In this document: positions 22,401 to 32,978 of the stretch, piece after piece | Layout of the letters: each line of letters opens with the position of its first letter | How positions within the stretch are numbered: the stretch's first letter is position 1 | From: Aphrocallistes beatrix | Taxonomy: Eukaryota > Porifera > Hexactinellida > Sceptrulophora > Aphrocallistidae | NCBI GenBank assembly: GCA_963281255.1 | Contig: OY725500.1 | Location: 4,246,165 to 4,310,164 of the forward strand | Direction: 5' to 3' | DNA length: 64,000 nucleotides | The notes under the pieces: model-generated | Seen by the model: only the letters and a program-made list of their open reading frames with translations | What the model was told of the DNA's origin: nothing | Database searches by the model: none | Position numbers and translations under genes: made by a program

Positions 22401-25046
22401 TGTCTGGTATCAGTCCGCGTTCCTTAATTACAATGTACTCACTCCTCTGCACTTGGAACACAAAAAAAGCTCATGTAACCATCTAAGCAATTCAAGCTTC
22501 TGAGAACGAGTCTCATTGGCTTCTGCATTATCTATGGAGCTCATTGTGGCCGATTTCCAGTGATTCTCCGCTTATAAGAATTGCTGGTTATGATGCAGTA
22601 CAGGGTTCAGTGAGCTTGATTCTATTGGAATCTCTTCCATCCGAATGGGACCTTATGGCAAATCCATATGCGATATTTAACAGCTCCAATTCTCCATTGA
22701 TAGAATCTGAAGGAAATCGTGGAGTTCTGCTGCACATTCATCGATCTGAATGACGTCATCACCTCCAAAGGGTTCCAGAGCTACGACCAGAATAAAGACG
22801 GCGTGGTGAGCCGCATCGAGTTCGAGACAGCTCTCTCCTCTCAGAACTACAAACAGTCCGACATGGACTACCTGATGCGCTGCGCCGACACGAATCAGGA
22901 CGGCGTGATCGACTACATGGAGTTCATGGAGCGCTTCTACACGCCTTGCGATCGGATCGGCTTCAACCTCAGCGTCCTTTTTACCATCCTGTTCGATCAC
23001 CTGTTCGAAGGGGACACCAACCAGGAGCTAGGGCGCCTCAGGGATGACACTGAGAAACTGCGGAAGCACTTTAAGTCTTACACGGGTTGCATTGAGATCA
23101 TCGGTGAGTTGGTCTACATTCCTGTTATGACGTTTTGTTATTGTTTTCTACTTTGTTTATGCGCCTTGTTTACTTGGATGCAAAATCTAGTTTAGGAATT
23201 TTAATGTTGCTATGTAGGGAAGAGCAAGAAAGTGGAAAAGGTATTTTTCCAAATTGATAAGTCCAACTTCGAGCAATGGGAAAAACCTCAGATTCAAGAA
23301 TCCAAACGTAACTTTATTCAGAACTTAGACCACGAGATTTCCACTAAGGATAAAATGGAGAAGTTTATGGACTTCTGCGAAGACACGATATTTGAAATGA
23401 AGCACGCGGCAATGCTGAGTCAGTCCTTGGAGCGTGAGCGCGAAACCAGAGCCTGCGAGCACCACGAGAATGCTGCCGACTATTTCAAGATGGTACCCAC
23501 CGACCCAGTTGAGAAACTGGCGGTTAATTACAAAGTCCACGTAGATGAGGCTCGGAATAAGTGGGCGCGAGCGAAAATTGGGCTTTCCAGCTTCTACTCT
23601 AAGCTCGGTCTCCTCAAGTTTATTCTCGTCGTCCCTATCCTCGTGGAGTTCTGTATTAACATCGCCTCTTTTGTGAAGCAGAGATTCTACCCCACTCAGG
23701 GCAGCAAGCCCAACGCAGCAGTCACTGTAGACAGTTCGTATGTGCCCAGAATAATAGGCGCCACGCGTCGCTTCTCTTCCAATCTAGCGCAGATGGATTT
23801 CCTGCTGAGGAAGTCGAGCATGGTGATCGTGTTCGTGCTGAACCTGCTCCTGCTCTTCTGTAACTTTGATGCTCTCTCTGGCAGTTATGACGACAGCAGC
23901 AGCATCGTGTTCATGAACTTCACCGTCCCCGAAACCTTGGACAGAGTCAAGGTTTTCCTACTGCACTCTACCTCCTCTCTGCACTTGGTGTTCTCTGGGC
24001 TGCTAATCTGGACTTATTGGAAGTTAAAGTTCCCACTAATTGTCTTCCGCGAAGAGAAAAGTCTGTGTCACGCGATTGAAGGAAACAAAGAGAAATTGAA
24101 AAACGAATTTAATAAATGCATGTTTCTCATCAACAAACGCTGGTGGGATAAGCAAGTGTTATCTTCTGCAACATTCCCGCAGCATTATTGGAACAAACTT
24201 GTCCGTCAGGAGATGAAAGAAGAGTCTGATGACAAGGAAAGCAATGGAACATTTTATGGTTTTGACATCAATTACACTCTCTGGACCGTGGTGTGCGTTA
24301 TGTTGACGGACTACACGCTCCAGATTAAAGTGGTCTACTTCCTTTTCTCTCTCCTCGGCAAGTTGTACTCTCCAGCTTTCTTCTGTATCCACCTCCTACT
24401 GGACGTGTACACCAACTTCGAGACTCTTCGTACCATCTTCTACTCCATCTACCACAACAAAACGAGGCTGCTGATGAGTATCTTCATCCTGCTTGTGGTG
24501 CAGCTCATATTCAGCATAATCGGAATGTACCTGTTCGGCCCTGAAGATGAAGTGTCTCTCATCGATATTTTCTTGTATCTGGTCGGGCAAATTCCTGGCG
24601 GTAACCTCGATATTTCAGAGAAGTACCAACCTGATAACAACACCCTCGCACCTAAGGACACGACCGTCACGGTGTACAGTATCGCCTATTTCTTCGCCAT
24701 CCAGCTGGTACTGATCGCCCTGATTCAGGGTCTGATCATCGACGCGTTCGGAGAACTTCGGAAGAAGCAAGAGGATGCGAAGGTAGCAATGCACAATAAA
24801 TGTTTCATTTGCGGTCTGACCAAGGAGACATTCGACCAGAACACTCCCCGTGGTTTCGAGATGCATACCGAGAAAGAGCACTACTTTCCTAACTACCTCT
24901 TCTTCCTAATGCACCTGATCCACAAGGAGGAGACAGAGTACACAGGACAGGAGTCCTACGTCATGGACATGTACCGCAAGAGGGACTGGGAGTTTTTTCC
25001 TGTCGGTACTTGTTTCTCACAGCATAAGATTTCAGAAAACAAGTAA
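10450..25046 (+). CDS. RYR: Ryanodine receptor, intracellular Ca2+ release channel (10 exons, about 4578 aa)
   Basis: Exons: 10450-10683, 10750-10887, 10945-11382, 11439-11718, 11771-11984, 12050-21296, 21357-22034, 22099-22386, 22713-23103 and 23218-25046. Phases close exactly. Domains in order: N-terminal Ins145/MIR trefoils (SEGEKVRFGDD), RIH, SPRY1 (about 656), two RyR repeats (about 912 and 1021; LAENAHNLWA), SPRY2 (about 1121), SPRY3 (about 1347), RIH-associated (about 3662), two EF-hands (3864-3875 and 3898-3909), transmembrane helices (about 4100-4486) and the C-terminal zinc-binding tail (CFICG). SPRY and RyR repeats rule out an IP3 receptor. Human receptors are about 5000 aa; acidic linkers are shorter here. 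Both EF loops are canonical. The selectivity filter is not: GGGIGDE of the family is replaced by PGGNLDI (4429-4435). The inner helix QGLIIDAFGELR is conserved. The 9.2-kb middle exon has no intron. Confidence 0.95.
22387..22712 (+). other. Longest intron of the ryanodine receptor gene (326 nt)
   Basis: Between exons 8 and 9. The exon sequences join without missing conserved residues (VESRQ to EIVEFCC), so no exon is hidden here. I looked for an intronic snoRNA and saw no paired C/D boxes. Confidence 0.6.
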
Positions 25047-25183
25047 ACCATTGCTTCCCTCTCACTCTCTCATTTTCTATTCCCACCACAGCACAGCAAA
25101 CGTGTACATATACACCTGAGTTCTAGCTAATGATTATGTTATGTATAATTATGGATTTTGATTTGTTTATTTCTTTACTAGCA

Positions 25184-25189
25184 AATAAA
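25184..25189 (+). terminator. Poly(A) signal AATAAA of RYR
   Basis: Canonical hexamer 138 bp after the RYR stop codon. Confidence 0.55.
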
Positions 25190-25220
25190 TCAATATTAAT
25201 AAACGTTTCGTTTGACCGTA

Positions 25221-25326
25221 GAATGCCCACTGGGGACACAGTGTCCCCGATATCGCGGATGTCTCCCAGCCATTTTCTATGGCACTGAGCCATAAAAGTG
25301 CGAAGCCATATAAATGCTAGGCATTC
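25221..25326. repeat. Inverted-repeat element with nested palindromes
   Basis: Outer arms GAATGCC (25221-25227) and GGCATTC (25320-25326) enclose a 17-bp perfect palindrome (25232-25248; GGGGACAC, one base, GTGTCCCC) and a second hairpin, TATGGC-ACTGA-GCCATA (25278-25294). It could be a miniature transposon remnant or a structured RNA; nothing visible decides this. Confidence 0.5.
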
Positions 25327-25713
25327 CACACTTTTAATACTTTGAATTTGATAACTTATTAAATTCTTAAGGCAACGCTTCAAAAAATGTTCAAGTCAGC
25401 AACAATGATGACTTGATTGCGAACATATTGCGTGCGTTACAGTAACATTCAGTTATTAATTAATATTTGGCGAATATACGAATCTCTGCTATTCAATGTT
25501 TACAAATAATTACCACAAAAACGCTACTTCAAGTCAGCCGCCATGCCAGGTATTCGAGGAATTTGCAGATATATCAGGAAACTAATCATCTTTTGAGATC
25601 GGAGGTTAGTTCGTTATTGCAATACTTTTCTTAGTCGAAGTCACAAGCTCTGTAGGTTCACTGCTGAAGCCATTAGTTTAGTCTCATGACTCGAGCTGTT
25701 GCTTTGAGTAGCC

Positions 25714-25720
25714 TATAAAA
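25714..25720 (+). promoter_or_regulatory. TATA box (TATAAAA) of FLCN
   Basis: 52 bp upstream of the FLCN ATG. Confidence 0.55.
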
Positions 25721-25765
25721 CCTTCACCACAAATGCAAACGAACTAATTCTCTTCCAATCTCACA

Positions 25766-27394
25766 ATGGAACATGCTTGTTTTGCCTTGTGCCATTTCTG
25801 TGATAACCACGGTCCCCGAATCATTACCTGTACGCAGACCGGAATGCCACCAAATGAAGTTGCTGTGTCGCCCTTATCTCCGTCCAAACTACAAGACTCC
25901 CCGCTAGACTACGCGATATCACCCAAATCAAGCACATCGAAACAGTCGACTCCCACCTCCAGCTTGCACTCGTCTCTCGGCTCTTCAGTTGACGTCACAT
26001 GTGAAGCGTGCAGAGCTGAAGGACCAGATGACAAACTCGGTTTCATAAGCTCGCAAAGTAATCAGCTGTTCGTTTCCAGACACCTCCCCAGTTGCAAAGA
26101 GACGCTGGTCTCTTTGCGAAAGGCTTGCTCCCGATCTTACAACTTGGAGCAGACGGGGCAGAAGGAGGGAGCTGTGGTGTTCGGTGATCCTTCCTCTGAC
26201 TACGTGCTCAGCTACAAGTTCTATCTTAAGGACGCACACGCAAGGGGCTTCAAACGGTTGTATAGCATCATCGTCCTCACTCGTACCCCCACCTATCTCT
26301 ACCAATTCAGCGCATGCATATCCCGCCAGTTAGAGGTGCTAATAAGCACACTCAAGGAGAAAACAGATCAATTGTTCGAAAGGGAGTCTTTGCAAGAAGA
26401 TACTCACGCCCTGCTCCATATGAGGAATAGATTCGCTGACCCTGTTGCTTTGTCCCGAGCTCGTTCTGCTACAATTTCACAACCCCGTTCCCTCCCTACC
26501 ATCACTGGAGACGCCAACATATTCCAGTTCATCCATTCTAGTTTCTCTTCTATGCTCAAAACACATTTGCCTCCCAACCTTCGATCTGCCAACACATCCT
26601 CTCGGCTGCAATATTTAGTGGAAAAGCATCAACTACAACACATCTTGCTGAGTAAGATTCCTTCCAGCTCTCCTGCCCTCAAGCTCTCCCACGATTCCTT
26701 CTCTAACTTGCGGCATCTCTCGCGTACCATTGGCGGTCATATCTTCGATCAGGTTCTGTACCACCTGTACACAGGCCATCAGATCGTTATCCGCGGGAGG
26801 TCACAACCCATGGTGTCATCCGCTCTGCACCATCTCTCCTATCTCCTCCCCAAGCACTGTGTTCGCATGTGCGAGTACGAGAGGAAGTACCTCCCCCTGG
26901 ACAAGTGCAACCTGCTGGGGCTGCACCCCAAGACGTACGTTCCAAACTCTTTCTTCGCCGATACCAGACAGTCCGGAGTCATCTTGGACATTTTCCAGTT
27001 GGAGCATTGCTCGGGCTCTGACTCAGAAACTGACACCGATTCGGGAGTGGGGCTGGGAGACGACCCCCTGGACTCCTACGCCTTTCAGATCCAACCTGAC
27101 ATTCCCCTAGACTACCATAGCCAGCTTTTACTTCCTTCTGTTCTCACGCATCTCCATAACATCATCTACCCTAAGATATACTCGGAAGACGTGATGCGGT
27201 TAGCCATTGATAGCATCAAGCAGGGAATCCTCACGAAGGTCCTGATCCTGAACAAAAGCTCCCGGCTACCCAGCAAGCACTCTTCCCAGCTCAAAGATAA
27301 GATGCAGAACAAGCTACTCTCCCTCATTCACGCTTCAGAGGGTGATTTGCCCTTTCTAGATTTCTGGTCTCTTCCGTTCGAGACCACCAAGTAA
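25766..27394 (+). CDS. FLCN: Folliculin (FLCN), single exon
   Basis: Folliculin acts with FNIP as a GTPase-activating protein for RagC/D at the lysosome and so controls mTORC1 and TFEB. The 542-residue protein (human 579) opens with ALCHFCDNHGPR, which closely follows the folliculin N-terminus, then a low-complexity Ser/Thr stretch and the CEAC motif. The longin core has FGDPSSDYVLSYKFYLKDA and ARGFKRLYSII; the Arg within GFKR aligns with the region of the catalytic Arg finger of the human protein. The C-terminal half is the DENN-like module. An acidic Ser/Asp segment near residue 415 (GSDSETDTDSG) looks like a CK2-type phosphorylation region. The gene has no intron. Confidence 0.93.
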   Translation: MEHACFALCHFCDNHGPRIITCTQTGMPPNEVAVSPLSPSKLQDSPLDYAISPKSSTSKQSTPTSSLHSSLGSSVDVTCEACRAEGPDDKLGFISSQSNQLFVSRHLPSCKETLVSLRKACSRSYNLEQTGQKEGAVVFGDPSSDYVLSYKFYLKDAHARGFKRLYSIIVLTRTPTYLYQFSACISRQLEVLISTLKEKTDQLFERESLQEDTHALLHMRNRFADPVALSRARSATISQPRSLPTITGDANIFQFIHSSFSSMLKTHLPPNLRSANTSSRLQYLVEKHQLQHILLSKIPSSSPALKLSHDSFSNLRHLSRTIGGHIFDQVLYHLYTGHQIVIRGRSQPMVSSALHHLSYLLPKHCVRMCEYERKYLPLDKCNLLGLHPKTYVPNSFFADTRQSGVILDIFQLEHCSGSDSETDTDSGVGLGDDPLDSYAFQIQPDIPLDYHSQLLLPSVLTHLHNIIYPKIYSEDVMRLAIDSIKQGILTKVLILNKSSRLPSKHSSQLKDKMQNKLLSLIHASEGDLPFLDFWSLPFETTK

Positions 27395-28164
27395 TGCATT
27401 GATTCGCACTGATGATTGTACTTCCATCACTTGCCCATTGTAAATGTAGAAGTAAGCATTTGATTTGTGATTAGTCGTTCTCCTTATTATCAATTTACTA
27501 GATTTATATGAGATTTGCTAACCTTGAGTCTGTTTCAATTATCTTGGAGGATCCAACCATCTAGCATTATAATAAAATCGATGTCAGTTCTCTTCTTGAT
27601 AATATGTCATCATCACAGAACAGTAGTAAAGTAATGGTCATCATCCTTACAGTAGAGTGATTTGAGGCGAAAGTGCTAATGTAATTGTTGTACTAAGCAT
27701 GAATTCGTAAACACACAGTAAGTAGATGCCCTATCTGGTCTAGTGCAAATGTACACTCTTGCAACTTCATGGAACGATGCTAATAATAAAGTTTTTATTG
27801 TTTAGAACACTTGGCATTGCATCAATCTTGTGATGAGTGATAAAACAAAGAGCAGCATTATCTGAGACTAGATTAGCTACCACGTGAATTGCCTTGCTAT
27901 TCTTGTCCATTTTGCATTTATTTCTACGATCTTTTCTGATGTGGTGTTGCCATTTCATGCCCCACGCACGAGGCGTGACTGCAAATGTGACCAAATTGTC
28001 GATTGTACAATATAAGAGATTGATCTAGTTTCTCTGATATAAGAGTAACACATACACGTGACGTGTTGCTGTGTATCAGTATTTTCCAGGTACATTAGCT
28101 ATTACAGCAGTACAGGTCACTCCGTGTATCTAATTATCAGTATTCCCCACTCAGTAGAGTTGCT
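27395..28164. other. FLCN-reticulon intergenic region
   Basis: 770 bp of AT-rich sequence. An AATAAA at 27571 probably ends FLCN. Two TATAAGAG-type sequences (about 28010 and 28038) precede the reticulon gene. I see no gene. Confidence 0.55.
27571..27576 (+). terminator. Poly(A) signal AATAAA of FLCN
   Basis: 177 bp after the FLCN stop. Confidence 0.5.
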
Positions 28165-28971
28165 ATGTCTGAGAGCTCCGAGCTCGCCACGGAGGTAGCA
28201 CCCTCCAACAGTTCCGCCGAGGTAGCTACCACCAGCCTCAGCCCGGAAAGGGGGAACGAAGTTGAGAAGAAAGAGAGCAGAGACACGTCAGCTGTCAAGA
28301 GGGGAGGTTTCAACAAGTCTAAGCTCTCTCCTCGTCCAACTCAGACACCCCCTACCCCTGCGAAGAAGAGCGAAGCTAAGGGTTACCTGAAGTTCCTTTT
28401 CACTCTCAACTTGTTCGCCTGGGACATCATCCTCTTCAAGAACAGTGTCAGGACTGTACTTATTATCGGAGCTATTGTTTTCGCGATTATTCTCGCCTTC
28501 TACCCTCTGCTCCATTGCCTAGTCCTCATCCTGCTGTTAAGTTTCGCAGCTTCCATCTTCTACTCTCTCATGCTGCTGCTATTCCGCATCATAGTCGGGA
28601 AGCCAGCCACACACCCCTTCAGACACTGGCTATCCCAGACGGAGTCCCACCAGATAGACCCCGCCTGGATAGAGTCTCTCACCAGGGGGGTGCTGGAGGT
28701 GGTGGCGCCACTCTTCAACTCCGTCCTCCGCCTGGTGCTGTTCTACGACCTGCGAATCTCCGTCGCGGGCTGCCTCCTGCTCTACCTCATCTCCTACCTC
28801 ACCGTCTACATCACGCTTCCCTACATTCTGAGCGCGGCGCTCCTCACTGCATTCGTGGCGCCCAAGCTCTACAGTCTGACGCAGGAGTCCGTGGACAGTC
28901 TGATTGGAAGGATGCTGGACAAGTACAAGAGGGTCGCTGCTAAGATTGAGAAGGTAGTGGACACGGAATGA
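28165..28971 (+). CDS. RTN: Reticulon-family ER membrane-shaping protein (single exon)
   Basis: The 268-residue protein has a Ser/Lys/Pro-rich N-terminus of about 75 residues followed by a C-terminal reticulon homology domain. Two long hydrophobic hairpins (about residues 97-143 and 202-237) are separated by a hydrophilic loop with HPFRHWL, which matches the HPFRxYL of reticulons. The end (SLTQESVDSLIGRMLDKYKR) corresponds to the amphipathic helix that helps curve the membrane. Reticulons shape tubular ER. The start is the first ATG after the two TATAAGAG sequences. No ER-retention KKxx is at the C-terminus (VVDTE). Orthology to a particular vertebrate reticulon cannot be assigned. Confidence 0.9.
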   Translation: MSESSELATEVAPSNSSAEVATTSLSPERGNEVEKKESRDTSAVKRGGFNKSKLSPRPTQTPPTPAKKSEAKGYLKFLFTLNLFAWDIILFKNSVRTVLIIGAIVFAIILAFYPLLHCLVLILLLSFAASIFYSLMLLLFRIIVGKPATHPFRHWLSQTESHQIDPAWIESLTRGVLEVVAPLFNSVLRLVLFYDLRISVAGCLLLYLISYLTVYITLPYILSAALLTAFVAPKLYSLTQESVDSLIGRMLDKYKRVAAKIEKVVDTE

Positions 28972-29157
28972 GAAGATATTCCCACGCTCACACTCCCTAC
29001 TTACTGCTCCCTATTTAGCTCTTTATACTTTGAATCTGTCATCACTTTCATATGTCACTTGCTTTGATTGCTTTATACTAGTATAATTTATACGTATTAT
29101 TGTTGAGACACTCACCAAATACTCATACTCTGTACTGTATATTGTACTTACATTATA

Positions 29158-29189
29158 ACTTCCCGTGCTTCAGTACTTCTGATGTCAGC
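29158..29189 (+). repeat. Start-proximal 32-bp motif shared with the PLC-beta 5' region
   Basis: ACTTCCCGTGCTTC at 29158-29171 and TGTCAGC at 29183-29189 match 36178-36209 without gaps (26 of 32 positions identical). It overlaps the EXOC2 ATG at 29182. Confidence 0.5.
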
Positions 29190-32100
29190 CCCTCTAGTCT
29201 CAGGGGTCTCTCCTAACTTTGGCCCCCCGGGCACCAAGATAACCATCAGGGGAGAGCGCCTAGGCAACTCGCAGTATGACGTCATCGGATTGGTTATCTG
29301 CGAACTCAACTGCTTGCACTGGGCGGAGTGGCACAAGCCTAGCATGATAGTTTGTCGGACGGGAGCAGTGGAGGGGCCTGGAGATATTATCGGTTAGCAT
29401 TCGTGCTAGGTAGCGCGTAGCATTGCTGGAATGTTGATGTGCTTCGCTTTGTAGTGACGACCAGGTCTGGGGGTCAAGGTACTTGCAACGTCACTTTTAC
29501 CTCACAGGTGTCTCAAGTGGACACAAGGGCTGAGTCGGCAATCTGGGTTGATGAGTCAGAATTCCTAGCCGACCATCTGGAGGGAGGAAAAGGCGAGAGG
29601 AAACTTTCCATCCGAGGAGGGAACTTGGACCCGCTCGGACTGGGAATCCAAGCGGGTAGAGGACAGAAAGTGACTCAAGAGTTCTTGGAAGGGCTGTACC
29701 CCGGCGGGAATGGGGATTTGCACTCCGAGAAGTTCGTAGCAGCCTGGTACCTCCTGGAGCAGCACAGGAATACCAGCTTCCCAGACCTGAAACGGGGGCT
29801 GCACACCCTGAAGAAGGAGGTAGACAAGAAGAGCATCGCTCCTACGAACTACGCTAAGGAGAACCTGACTGCATATCTGCTGGGGGAGCAGTCTTTGCAA
29901 GTAAGACAAGGATCCGTGACATTAAGATTCATTAGTTTCCCTCCCTCTTCTTCTAGGATCTTAGGAAGATGATAATAATCGCAGAATCCAAGTCAGATGG
30001 AGGCTCGATTACAGAGAAACTTGAAGGTCTGTTAGCCAAGTCAGATAAAATCGCTTCGGTTCTCTTCAAAGAAGTTTTACAACGAAAAGAAAAGGCAGAC
30101 ACAACTAGGAATGCTCTCAATGTCCTTCAGAGATTCAAGTTCGTTGCTCCCAGTATAATAATGCCATATAAGCACCATGGATACAGTCAAGGTATTAATA
30201 GTATTGACTCCAGAGATATGCTCCTAGTCCCAAACCCATAAATTTTAATAAGCCTAAATTGGATAATATTCCAAATTTTCACGCTCCTAAACTCTTTCGG
30301 GCTTAAAATCGTTCGCCTAAAGGAGCGTCTCGCGCTCCTAGATAATCCCTTGTCCCAATAAAGGTTCATATTCTCCTTACCGAAGAGTATCAGCCAGAAC
30401 ATCGAGTCTGGAGACATTGACATGGTGGTGAGCGACTACGAGCGCACCAAGTCTCTCTTTACCGGAGGAGAAGTCCAGGTGTTCCAGAAAGTGCTGGAAG
30501 AGGTGACTCGCCTGGTCGCCGACTTCCGGAGAGAGCTGAGAAGCAATCTGACCGAACTTCCTTCCTCGCTGGAAGAGCAGCGACGTCTGGTCAAGTACCT
30601 GATCCAGCTGGACTACAGTGGGGATCCGGGCTGGGAGGCGCTGGAACACATGTTCCGGTGGATTCGGAACCTAGTGGAGCTCATCAGGGACCGGTACCAG
30701 ACCCCGGGGCCAGATCCTGTCCCCTTGTCAGATTTGCATTCATCTATCCACAGTCACGGATCCGCTGCGTACGGTGTGCTACCTTTCGCCTCACGGATCA
30801 TTGCTGTGTTAGCTGTGTTCTGAGTATCTTGTGCTGTAGGACTCTGGAAGCGAGAAGGAGAGACCAAACCGCCCAAGCGTGTGGGGATGACAGAAGAGCT
30901 CTGCGAGCTACAGTTGGAAGTGATTCCCGATTTCTGGGCCCTGGCACGAGCCTACCTTTCCGGAGATCTGCTGCAGGGGATCAGCGACCAGGAAGCCCGC
31001 GAGGCCTTCAGCTCGGGACGCAGAGAGGCGGAGGCGGGGGAAATGCTGCAGCAGCTGTTGCAGCTGTTCTCTGACATGATCAGCTGCGCCTTCTTCTCCG
31101 AGAAAGTGGCCACCTGGGAGGAGGAGAGGAGGGCGAGCTTGGGGGAGTGGAAGAAAGACCCGGAGCCTCTCGAGGAGTGGCTCCCTTTCTGTGTGAGACA
31201 AGTGCGTCACTGCTCCTCTGTGTTGCAGGAGCTGCTGCCCTCAGAAGGTAGGCGTATCACTGTCGTAGATAGGAATAGTGTACAGCAGCTAGGTGCGACT
31301 TAGCATCCCGTGTGTAGCTACTCAGTGCTGCATCCAGCTGACTACAGACCTGCGCAAGCACACGGTGGAAAAGCTGTTCGGGAGAGCAGAGGCGGATACG
31401 CAGCAACTGCACGAGAGGGAGAACTGGGCTCTGGAGGCTGAGGAGCACGGGTCTATCTCCTCCCTCCCCGTCCTCTTTGAGAGCGTGATGCTGGAGACTC
31501 TCCTCACTCTGAAGGACATCGTACAGGACACGCCCACTGACCGTCCCACGCGCCTCCTAAATATGGGGTCAAATTCCATCCTGCAGATCTTGCAGAGGCT
31601 GGTAGAGTGCTTTAGGTATGCGTCTAAATTATCTATTAATTAACTGCTGCATATTTTAATGTGCTGTGTCATTACAGGTTTCTCGCTTTTGAGAAGCAAA
31701 CAGATCCATTCGCCAGCCGCTCCATCTCTCAACAGGAGCACTCCTCTAGCTCTGAAGACCTGTCAGAGAGTGAGGAGAACGCACTCAATGCCTCCCTCTC
31801 GGACTTGGACACCAGCGAGGAAGCTAGGTAGGGACGCAGTTAATATTGTGGGCATTACTAAGGTGTTAATGTTGATAAGATTAGGTCCCAAGGCCTCTCA
31901 GACAAGAGACTGCTGATCATCCTCTCCAACATTCAGTTCATAAAGTCGCAGGTGTTGCCTCGCATCCTCGACTGCTACAAGCTCCACGAGTACCCTGACC
32001 CGCGATCTGTGGAACAGAGTACCGTGCACGACCTGAACGAGCTGGACTCTGTGGTGTTCCGCGAGTATGTGCGGTGCAAGGAGGAGAGGGTGTCCGAGGT

Positions 32101-32598
32101 GCTGAACGGGGGTATGAGTGGGGAGCACTTTGACTGGGAGGAGTGCGTGTACCCTACTGCAGTGAGGGGCTACATCAAGGAGCTCATCATGCTGTTTATC
32201 GAGGTAGAAGCGAGGTGTAACTAGCGTGCATGGTAGAATAACGTAGTGTTTAGCTGTAATTGCAGGTCCACTCTGAGTGCTATGCGGTATCCAGCCTCTT
32301 GATTCCCAACGTGCTGAAGAGTCTGCTGGAGAGCACCAGCGAGTCCATGCTGCACCTCCTGAGACTGATCGAGACTTTCTGTCATGAAGGAGCGATGCAC
32401 GCACAGATTGAGCTCACGGTGGTGGAGAAGACTTTCTCGCGGTTTCTAACACAAACAAGTGTGAACCATTTCGATCGCGCGTACAAGTACTTGAGTTTAG
32501 ATGCGAGTCGAGATGACACCGACGTTATCAAGAAGATCATTCAGGAGTTCCAGGACAATAACCGCCTTCAGCTCCTCTGCTTCAAAGCCGAGATCTGA
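29182..32598 (+). CDS. EXOC2: Exocyst complex component 2 (Sec5), 9 exons, 918 aa
   Basis: Sec5 is a subunit of the exocyst, which tethers post-Golgi vesicles to the plasma membrane, and it binds RalA through an N-terminal IPT/TIG domain. Exons: 29182-29392, 29455-29900, 29957-30138, 30364-30773, 30840-31247, 31318-31615, 31678-31827, 31885-32203 and 32266-32598. They total 2757 nt and the phases close (human about 924 aa). The TIG domain is seen in [20 protein letters not shown]. Other strong matches are [30 protein letters not shown] and [17 protein letters not shown]. Exon 4 begins at 30364, chosen because it gives [16 protein letters not shown], which tracks the family. The third intron (225 nt) is unusually long for this genome and carries a hairpin. 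Confidence 0.94.
30282..30339. repeat. Intronic hairpin with three alternating CGCTCCT/AGGAGCG arms
   Basis: In EXOC2 intron 3. AGGAGCG (30321-30327) can pair with CGCTCCT at 30333-30339 (5-nt loop) or with CGCTCCT at about 30282-30288, giving two mutually exclusive stems. Confidence 0.4.
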
Positions 32599-32978
32599 TC
32601 CTAGAATTGTGTCATATGAGCTAAGCTATTGTGTGTGTAGATTTGCGTTCAAATGAATATACGAAGAAATTATGATGTATTTAGGGCCGGAGTCTGTAAT
32701 GCGATCACGTTGTAGACAGAGTAGAAATTAATACTATTTTTACATTGAGCCACCACTCTCCTTGAAAGAATTACTAATCAATAATTATACCAACTGAACT
32801 CTCTTTTATCATTCATTTCTACTCAACCCGCAATAGCAGAGACTGCTGAGCTAGCATAGCATGTGGCTGGATTGGATTACAGCCAGGCTCGACTGGAATA
32901 TTATAAAAGCAGCATTCGAGCATTGTCCACTGAAACATTATTAGTCGTTCTATTCCTCCGCGCAAGATTCCATATCAA
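32599..32978. promoter_or_regulatory. EXOC2-Rab11FIP intergenic region
   Basis: 380 bp, AT-rich, containing the Rab11FIP TATA box. I see nothing else. Confidence 0.5.
32902..32909 (+). promoter_or_regulatory. TATA box (TATAAAAG) of the Rab11-FIP gene
   Basis: 77 bp upstream of the ATG at 32979, followed by GCATTCGAGCATT. Confidence 0.5.

Larger units (their letters stand above)
25047..25765. other. RYR-FLCN intergenic region
   Basis: AT-rich spacer of 719 bp with the RYR poly(A) signal, a compact inverted-repeat element (25221-25326) and the FLCN TATA box. I see no gene. Confidence 0.6.

Noticed and set aside
10450-25046. IP3 receptor instead of ryanodine receptor
   Set aside because: Three SPRY domains, RyR repeats and the RyR-type C-terminus are present; IP3 receptors lack SPRY and RyR repeats.
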